A DNA stretch of 64,000 nucleotides from Bidens hawaiensis (lineage: Eukaryota; Streptophyta; Magnoliopsida; Asterales; Asteraceae), in contig JAIQDT010000001.1 of NCBI GenBank assembly GCA_021521415.1, positions 9,362,001 to 9,426,000 on the forward strand. Direction: 5' to 3'. The position numbers and the translations under genes are program-made. Below are positions 57,176 to 64,000 of the stretch, piece after piece. The notes beneath the pieces are model-generated. The model was not told the origin of the DNA, ran no database searches, and was given only the letters and a program-made list of their open reading frames with translations. Position 1 is the first letter of the stretch, and each line of letters begins with the position of its first letter.

Positions 57176-57193
57176 CCCCACGGTGGGCGCCAA
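57176..57193 (-). other. Primer-binding site of element D
   Basis: Minus strand TTGGCGCCCACCGTGGGG, two bases inside the right LTR; a primer-site sequence typical of Tat-lineage elements. Confidence 0.85.
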
Positions 57194-57195
57194 CT

Positions 57196-57861
57196 TGTTG
57201 CTACAACAAAGATAAGACCAATGTTAGTTGATGAACTGGTTAGGCTAAAAGTCTTCAAGGTTTCAGTTTAGCCTAACGTAGATCGTGGTGTCCCTCTACG
57301 TTTGCAAAACGTAGAAGGAGGTTCACTAGTTAATTGTTTGTTGTTATAGCTCACTGATGATCAAGAACCGAGATGTTTGGAACCGGTTTTGGAATGATGT
57401 TCTTAGTGAAGCTATGAATATGTTGAAGTGAGAAAGGAATAAGTAATGTGTATATTCCTCAAGAGAGAAGAGAGAAGATTAGGGAGATGATGTTATCTGC
57501 CCAAATCTTGTTGTGTTTGTTTTTATAGTTAAGTACCCTTTTTATAGGTGAAGAGATATATAACCATGTAGTTTAAATATAATTAACTAGTTAACCTCTA
57601 GTTTGCATAGAGAGTTGACCATTAGTTGGGGCGGGAAGCTTTGGACCGTTTGTCCGTACATAAAGTAACAATACTTGTTCTGATTTTGTCCTTTGTTCGG
57701 AAAGGACAAGGATGTGAATAGTGATGTGACCTTGTACTGTTGCACATGGGTATTACTTTTCATAGATTTGGGCGGGAGAACGAAGCTTTTAACCATCTAA
57801 CCCTTTTAGCGTTAATGTGTTACAGCCATTTTTATTATTCCCTTAGGCTACCCCGTCATCA
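57196..57861 (-). repeat. Right (5') LTR of element D
   Basis: TGTTGCTACAAC ... CCCCGTCATCA; TATA (minus) at 57539-57546. Nearly identical to the left LTR. Confidence 0.92.
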
Positions 57862-58957
57862 TATACTTTGAAATCATTAATTTTTTTCTTGATAAGATAA
57901 AATTTTTGTTTTTCCTTAATTTTTCAACATGATATGTTGGTCTAAAAATCACATTTCACACCGTGTTGGAAAATGAAAGTGGGGTACTCATATAGTCATA
58001 TGTATAAAGTATGATGACAAGTGTTTATCCAAAGCAAAGTTCAAATGATAACATATAATTTTTTTGTTTCTCTTTTAACTTTTTATATTAATTTGCTGTT
58101 TAACAATACCAATGGGTTACAAGGTAGCATAGAGATACCATGAACAAGCATAACCGTGTATTTATTCTTGCCAAAAACATTATTTCTGACCCCATCATAC
58201 TCTTACTTATTCTTGCCAAAGACATTATTTCTAACCCTATCATACTCTTATGTAATCATAACATGATCCTTGTAATAGTTTACTAAAAGGGTCAAGCAGG
58301 TAGACAATTTAAAGCAGGTTGGCGGGTTGGAAACGAGTTCACAAGTTGCAAATTAGTTGCAATTAGGTTGTGAATTAGTTGTAGTTAAGATCCAAATGGC
58401 TTAAGATGAGTATTAATGGGTCGCCAGATGTAAGTTGTCTATAATAAAGTTCGGTTGACTTGTTTTAAATTAACTAGTACTTGAAAACGTCTCATCTATT
58501 ATATGACATACACAAGTGAAACCAAACATAATATGTTTATTAGATAACCTAGGTTAAACAATCGAACTACCCTACTATTTTTGTTGAATTTCTCTCGGGT
58601 ATCGGGTTCTAGTTCTATCCTTTTATAAGTAGAGATCATTAGGGTCGAAAATACAATCTCGTATATTTTTATGTGAGCATAAAAAAGTAAAGGAAAAGAG
58701 AAGACACTGATCAATTCTTTTGCCTTTTTTTAGTTCTTTTCAAAAGGCTTAAAGGTTTAAATACGTTGTAATAAAAATCTTATGATTGGTAGATTTTATT
58801 ACCTTTTGAAATTTTGAAACATGGTCCTGCATTTTTAAAAAGATTACTTGAATACGATCATTAAAGTAAAACACTAAAAGGGTAATTTTATTAATTGTTC
58901 CCGTTTAGAATTGATGTATTCAACGAGGGATATAAATAATATTAGATCATTAATTTA
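57862..58957. other. AT-rich DNA between elements D and E
   Basis: No gene recognised. A diverged direct repeat of about 60 bp ('attcttgccaaa(a/g)acattatttct(g/a)accc(c/t)atcatactctta') occurs at about 58160-58205 and 58210-58253. Otherwise nothing supported. Confidence 0.5.
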
Positions 58958-59762
58958 TGAAGAAACACGAATCTACTTCTTTTAATAGGTCCTAGATCCA
59001 ATGAGTTCACATGGTAGGATACGGATAACAAACAACCACGATATGAGCACAATCCCCCAAAGTCCAGTAACAAGAACCTGCAAAACAGACACCGTGAGCT
59101 CGTTATGGGAAGGACAAGAGGGGGTCCTCCCGTAACCACCCTCCCGCGTGAGAATGATGCAGTTCTGATAGAGAGAAAGTACTTAAATATTGAGAGTAGA
59201 TAGTTGGGGAGTGAATGAATACCTCATGGAGATTGAGAGGGTATTTATAGCCGAAGGGTGTGAGAATGTGATTGGGCCAGCTGTCCATTTCTAGAAGATG
59301 CTCTCGTAACCACCTGAACACGTGCCTTCATATGATAGGTTGAGCTATACGTTGCATGTGCATGGGTATAACAATATGGACACGTGTCTTAATATGATAG
59401 GACATTATGCGACCCTGGCCATGTGCACGGTTATAACAACCTGGCCAGCTGTCTTTTATTTATTGGCTGAGAGATTACGTATTGCCCAAGAAAGCATCTT
59501 GATAAATATTTTAGAAGACAATTGATTAATTACAGCTATCATGTTGGCATTGCCTCTGGGTCATTTTGGCGGGGGAATGTGTTACCACGCGGATGACATC
59601 TGAGGGTGCCTGGATGCTTCCGCGTGTGATATAAAAATGTTCTTCCCTTATAAAGTTTGCGGATGATCCGTATGTCCCGCAGGTGCCTTGTGAGGAGCTT
59701 CCCTCTGACCCGCGGGTGATACTTAAGGGTATTTGGGTCTTTTTGGTACCCTACCTCTATAA
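58958..59762 (-). repeat. 3' LTR of element E
   Basis: Plus-strand start TGAAGAAACACGAATC mirrors the LTR end of C. It includes a minus-strand TATA (ctataaatac, 59241-59250) and a 'gaggaccccctcttgtcc' segment like C's 'gaggacccctctgtcc'. The right edge has TT where TG is expected, next to a polypurine tract (minus ggactaggggg). Confidence 0.65.
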
Positions 59763-60080
59763 GTCCCCCTAGTCCGTTGTTTCTTCTGCGTGAAGATTTT
59801 ATGCGGGTGGAATATTGGACTTAAGGTAGAATTTGGGGGTTTTAGATTTTGGAGTTTGGTAGAAATATTTTCTGTTGGTGATGTGGATAACCGTGAAAAA
59901 GGACAAGTTAACCACTTGAAGGCGCGTGGGCAAGTGATGGGACGTTTATGCGGATTGTCACTGTACCCGACTGTACACATTTTTCTCTTTTTCAAATTTC
60001 CCGCGTGACGTGGCGTTTCCTGAATGGGCGATGACTTTCTCTGTCCACTGTTCATATCCCATCGCATTAATTGCGATGGG
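59763..60080. other. Upstream region of antisense gene E1
   Basis: Between the polypurine tract and the TATA box. Text from about 60000 ('cccgcgtgacgtggcg ... gatgac') is related to 63336-63500 upstream of E2, including 'atcgcattaattgcgatggg' against 'atcacattaactacgatgtg' next to the TATA box. Confidence 0.45.
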
Positions 60081-60087
60081 TATAAAT
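60081..60087 (+). promoter_or_regulatory. TATA box of antisense gene E1
   Basis: tataaat, 140 bp before the ATG at 60221, within 'gcgatgggtataaatggtg'. Confidence 0.6.
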
Positions 60088-60220
60088 GGTGAAGGTTATC
60101 TTCTTTTCGAAGTTTTATCACCCTTGATATCTTAATTTTTCTTTATTTTCTTTCAATCTTCCAACCGATCTTTCGATTCTCTTCACAATTGCTTGCTATT
60201 TTCCATTCACAGTTGGATTG

Positions 60221-63162
60221 ATGGCTAGTGACACAAGATCAATGCTACCAAGCATCGATAATGTAGAGATTAATTGGGATATATCTGGGTAGGAAACGTT
60301 ACTTCGTACTTATGGTATCTCGCATGAATGGGAACCGGAATTCCCCAACGCCGGATCTGTCGCAAGCATGCCTCCTGCCGGCAAGATGGCAGCATACGCT
60401 GACTATTTTATTTATGGGAATCTTCGGTTCTGATACCAAAGTTTCTCATGAAGGTATTAAGCGCCTATGGGATCTATTTATCCCAGTTAAATCGTCTTAC
60501 ACTTATGCAAATTCGACACTTCGAATTTCTGTGTACGGCAAAAGGAATGTTGCCTCGAATCGATCGATTCCCCGTGTTTTATCAGAGAACCAACCATGGC
60601 GGGTGGTTTAGGTGCAATCCAATAGCTGAGAGGATTATCGACATTGTATCTGAGGGAGGTTCTAAAGACTGGCGCAACAAATTTTTCTGGATTTCGGAGG
60701 ACGTCATTCCAGATATTATGGTCCGTCCTCCGGCGAACGAAGAACTCCCGGTGCTGGCTTCGGCTTCTCACGAGGGCCAGGAATGGTTCCGCACCTTGGT
60801 TTTCGAACCATCTCCAATGCGGGCTTTGCCCGAGGAAGCCCTGGTATGGGCGGGTATGAGCCGCATGTGGCCATATCCAGATTTGGAGCCTGTCTTTATG
60901 GGTGTGAATGAACGTAAGTTACATTCCCTGTTCTCCTTTTTGTTTCATATGAAACTTTTTGACTAACTTCTTATGCATTTTTCAGGTGAAGGACCTATGG
61001 TGAGTGCCCTCTTTGAAAATAGGGGTTGCACGGGAAAACGTATCCGTGATGTGAAAGAAACGCCTGTCCTGGAAAAGACACGACACCAGTTTCTCTTTCC
61101 TACTAAAGTGCGTGCTGAGCCAATGGCTTCGGAAGCTATTTTCCAGACAGGTGCGTACATCCTTAACCCTCATCCGCTCAACGCCCTTACTTCTGATTGG
61201 GTGATCGCCATTCTGTCTTCGAGTGACGAATCATCATCCCAAAAGGATGAAATTTCTAATGATGCTTCTGAAATTTCATCCGTCTCACATCTGCTGGCAG
61301 AACTGGAGCGGAAGAGGCATCTCCGGTCCTCTCAAGCACGTGACGCGGGTACAAGTCATGCGGATGACACGGAAGGACCATCAACCAAGAAGCGTCGGAC
61401 ACATCGTCCGAAGAGACAAAAAATCAGCCTTGTTGAACGCATGAATGGAATGGCAGGTAAGTTAAAGCATCACCTTTAGCTCGATTTATTTTTGTTTTTA
61501 ATTATTCCTCATGTGCAATTTTGTTATGTAGATCCAGTTGAGACTGTTGGTGGTGGTGTTTCTTCATATAAACTATCCTCACCAACACCTGAGCGTGACA
61601 AACTACCATCTCCTTCGCCGGAGAAGGAAGATAAGCCACCAACTCCTCGGTTTGAGGAGAATCAGGGGGACCCACTCCCTCCGCCGGAAACTGAAGATCC
61701 GTTGGCCTATTTGTTTGAGGCTGGGAATGCTTCCAACTCCAAAAGAAAGAACACAGTTGTGGACGAGGAGGCATCAAAAACGCAAGAATCTCATCCTCAA
61801 CCTCCTCCACAATTTTCCTTCTCCTCCTCACCATTTCTCATGGGTGAAGGGGAGGATGCTCATTCCCGACGTCCTTTACCGAACGTCGAAGGGGTGGCGA
61901 CACGTGATTTACCCCATCCATCCTCCTCCACCCCTGTGCGTCCCCAAGAAACAAGTTCAGATTATTACGGGGAGCCAAACCCAGGGGAGAAGGATTTCAT
62001 GTTTATCCCTAACTGGGATATCGTGAAAGGATCCTGCTTCACCGATCCGGGCGTTTGTGCGACATTCGTCAACCAATCTGTCCCGCCTGCAGAGCAAATC
62101 TATCAGCGCGGACGCTCCCTCCATGACCTTCATATAGATTATTCTTCGTCCTTAGCCAACACCATGGCTTGTGGACAGGATATTCTACGCGACTGGCGGT
62201 CGATGGGGGAGAGGTGGGGGGAAATGACCTGATCCACCGAGAAGGCCAAAAGGGAGGCCGAAGAATACCGTGTGGCAGCCTACACAGCTATATGGAAGTT
62301 ATCTGATGCTGAGATTGCTCTCAGAAATGAAAAAGATAGACATACAGCTGCCGCACGTCAATGGAAGGAAACTTGTAAGAAACAAAACTCTGTTCTTCAA
62401 GCTGGCTGGGATGAAACCCAAAGAAAGAAGGAAGACCTGGCTAAAGCACTTGATGCCAATTCGGCCTTAGAAGCCCAGGTGACCTGCTAACGTACTATTT
62501 TCCAAGAGCTTGAAGCAGAGTCAAAAAAGCAGAAGGAGCAGGCGGAGCTCAACGAAAAAAGAGCTGTTGATATGCAGGCTGCCTATGATTCGCTTTTGCA
62601 AGCACGTGATGAAGCGGAAGCCCGTGCAACTAAGTATTTGAATGACAAACAAAAAATAGCTGACGGGTTCCATGAGCTTCAAGAACGGGCGGAGCAGGCG
62701 GAGAGGTAACGACGATGGCTGTTGGGCCAGGGTCTTAACGCGGTATGTTATCACACTCTTCTGCTGTTACAAATACTTTTTGTGCTACCAATCATTAACG
62801 AAACTGTTTTTCGTTTATAGGTCATTAAGCATATAAAGGAAGGGACGGAGCTGACATATAGCCTGGCGTTCTTGCTAACAGCGTCTTCCATTTACGGCCG
62901 CGTGGTGGGCTTTAATGAAGGAATGGCTTATGCTCAAGCCGGTCGTTCATTTGAAGAACACCCGCTGCACGGACTTGATGTTGCTCAAGAATATGAGATG
63001 CGTCTCAATGAATATGACAATTTGTCAATTCCTTTGCAAGATATGTTTCCTGAGTTTGCCGCGGAAAGTGTCGGCGTGGACCAATTAAAAGAATATTTGG
63101 AGGAAGGAACAGAAGATACTCCGCCCACACCTCCGGAAGATTCATCCGTCCAATACCCTTAG
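60221..63162 (+). pseudogene. Antisense-family gene E1 ('putative gypsy-type transposase' domain), four exons
   Basis: ATG 60221 (MASDTRSMLPSIDNVEIN). Introns by GT-AG with frame kept across each junction: 60914-60985 (72 bp), 61457-61531 (75 bp), 62743-62820 (78 bp). Exon 1 domain: KMAAYADYFIYGNLRF, then after a frameshift near 60428 KVLSAYGIYLSQLNRL, MQIRHFEFLCTAKGM and WRNKFFWISEDVIP, matching the same blocks in the C copy. Exon 2 ends basic (STKKRRTHRPKRQK). Exon 3 has a Pro-rich part and a Glu/Lys/Ala coiled coil (about 62240-62700). The last exon (GRVVGFNEGMAYAQAGRSFE) parallels the C copy's last but one. Stops: 60290-60292, 62230-62232, 62488-62490, 62707-62709. Not functional as it stands; original role unknown. 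Confidence 0.7.
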
Positions 63163-63505
63163 AATAGATCAGGACTTGTTATTTGTTTTCATATTTTGTA
63201 ATTGTCTTTTAATCATGAATGAAAAGAAATCTTTTTGTCTTCTTGTGAGTTTGTATTATTTCGCCTTTGGGATATTATCTTGTGAGATAGGTTTGAATCA
63301 TCCATTTTTTGAATTTTTGCAAGTGGTATGAAAGCGATGACGTGGCGGGAAGAGAAATGTCGCGAGACAACTGACAAGACGTTTATAACGCCTTTTGACA
63401 GTCCACTCTTGGTTTTTCGTCTTTCCCGCCTAACGAGTCAACCCTTAACTGGGTCACTTTTTCTCTCTCCACTGGCATCCAATCGATCACATTAACTACG
63501 ATGTG
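63163..63505. other. Spacer between E1 and E2
   Basis: The 3' end of E1 (AT-rich with 'aatgaaaagaaatc') followed by promoter-like DNA related to the region upstream of E1. No LTR lies between the two genes. Confidence 0.45.
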
Positions 63506-63513
63506 TATAAATA
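63506..63513 (+). promoter_or_regulatory. TATA box of antisense gene E2
   Basis: tataaata, 151 bp before the ATG at 63657, in 'acgatgtgtataaatagatc', aligned with the TATA of E1. Confidence 0.6.
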
Positions 63514-63656
63514 GATCAGATCCAACCTCTAGTCATTATTATCTCCTTCCAATGCTCCTTGTTCTTCTCTCTAACTTTAGATTTGAGGTTTCGAAATTTG
63601 TTCTTAGATCGTCAAATCTAAATTCCACAAAACTCTAATATACTTGTTCTATTCCG

Positions 63657-64000
63657 ATGGCAGGCCACAAGAAGAGCGCCCCCGCCATCCATGAAGTCGT
63701 TGTTAATTTCAAGAAGAAGGACTTCAACGATATTGTTAATGTGTACAGCTTGGCACCAGAGTGGGAGCCTGAACGCACGGCGGACGTCTCCAATGTTACT
63801 AACCCTCCGACCAAGAAAATGGCCATATACGCCGATCACATTACCACGGGGAAATTTCGGTTTCCCGAAACGAAGTTTTTTAAAGCCGTCCTGGCGGCTT
63901 ATGGTGTCCATTAATCACAGGTCCATCCTTTTGGGATGTTACGAGTTCGTCATTTCAAGTTTTGCTGTCAGGCTCGCAATATGGAGCCCACAATTAGCCG
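63657..64000 (+). pseudogene. Antisense-family gene E2, first part only
   Basis: MAGHKKSAPAIHEVVVNFKK, YSLAPEWEPERTADVSN, KMAIYADHITTGKFRFPETK, FFKAVLAAYGVH, then a TAA at 63912-63914 where an Ile codon would be expected, and the same frame continues SQVHPFGMLRVRHFKF to the window end. It aligns with exon 1 of E1 and C (YADxxxxGxxRF, AYGxxxSQ, RxxHFxF). A head-to-tail neighbour of E1; the rest lies outside the window. Confidence 0.65.

Larger units (their letters stand above)
51717..57861 (-). mobile_element. Element D: Tat-lineage Ty3/Gypsy, minus strand, integrase-deleted
   Basis: LTRs at 51717-52383 and 57196-57861 (666-667 bp, about a dozen differences by eye), a Tat-type primer site next to the right LTR and a polypurine tract next to the left. 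On the minus strand: gag, protease, RT, RNase H, aRNH and only the C-terminal piece of integrase. Flanking pentamers GATAT and TATAC agree only at three positions, so the target duplication is decayed or a boundary is off by a base. No antisense gene is present. Confidence 0.9.
58958..64000 (-). mobile_element. Element E: Tat-lineage Ty3/Gypsy, minus strand, 3' part only
   Basis: Left LTR (58958 to about 59762) resembles the LTR of C in layout and in its end (cgtgtttcttca). It is followed rightwards by a minus-strand polypurine tract and two plus-strand genes of the antisense family. By comparison with C, gag-pol should lie to the right, outside the window. The left flank pentamer is ATTTA; the other end is not visible. 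Confidence 0.7.

Noticed and set aside
51712..57866. Target duplication for element D
   Set aside because: GATAT and TATAC match at only three of five positions; not accepted as a duplication.
59723..60121. 132-codon minus-strand frame upstream of E1
   Set aside because: Overlaps the LTR edge, polypurine tract and TATA region of the antisense gene; no recognisable product.

Overview
This window is transposon-packed plant nuclear DNA; I see no convincing host gene, rRNA, tRNA or CRISPR array. Evidence for a plant: LTR retrotransposons of typical plant lineages (Tekay/Del chromovirus, Tat/Retand-like and Athila-like Ty3/Gypsy; two Ty1/Copia lineages), an EnSpm/CACTA transposon, and initiator-Met-tRNA type primer sites. 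The extra 3' reading frame behind the Copia pol is a type I associate with Asteraceae, so a composite-family genome is my best guess, from memory and not certain. Nearly all reading frames carry stops or frameshifts.

Left block (about 2.4-33.4 kb): one old minus-strand Copia element ('Copia M') is the framework. Its 3' LTR (2442-2707), polypurine tract, an unusual extra 3' ORF, and pol (30410-33358) remain in order but are pushed apart by three insertions: a composite at 3137-10646 (a degraded minus-strand Tekay-type element 'B' joined to an Athila-like protease fragment and a palindrome-rich stretch); a full-length plus-strand Tekay element 'A' (10844-20850, TSD GCTTT); and a CACTA transposon (24059-29042, TSD GAT). 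The Copia 3' ORF can be followed through three separated pieces (22837-20851, 10843-10652, 3134-2739). Both Tekay-type elements carry the same extra ORF between primer site and gag.

Middle (33.4-38.6 kb): a plus-strand Ale/Retrofit-like Copia pol remnant, then AT-rich DNA with a SINE-like fragment and a pair of diverged dispersed repeats.

Right block (38.6-64 kb): three Tat-lineage Gypsy elements. 'C' (38586-51005, plus, TSD ATAAG) has gag-pol with tandem RNase H and archaeal-type RNase H domains. Between pol and its 3' LTR, in antisense, lies a multi-exon gene whose N-terminus resembles the 'putative gypsy-type transposase' domain. 'D' (51717-57861, minus) has closely matching LTRs but has lost most of its integrase. 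'E' (58958 to beyond the window, minus) shows its 3' LTR followed by two head-to-tail copies of the same antisense gene family. All three gene copies have a TATA box 140-151 bp upstream of the ATG, and the two complete copies have short GT-AG introns. This antisense, spliced gene family with its own promoter is the most interesting system in the window.
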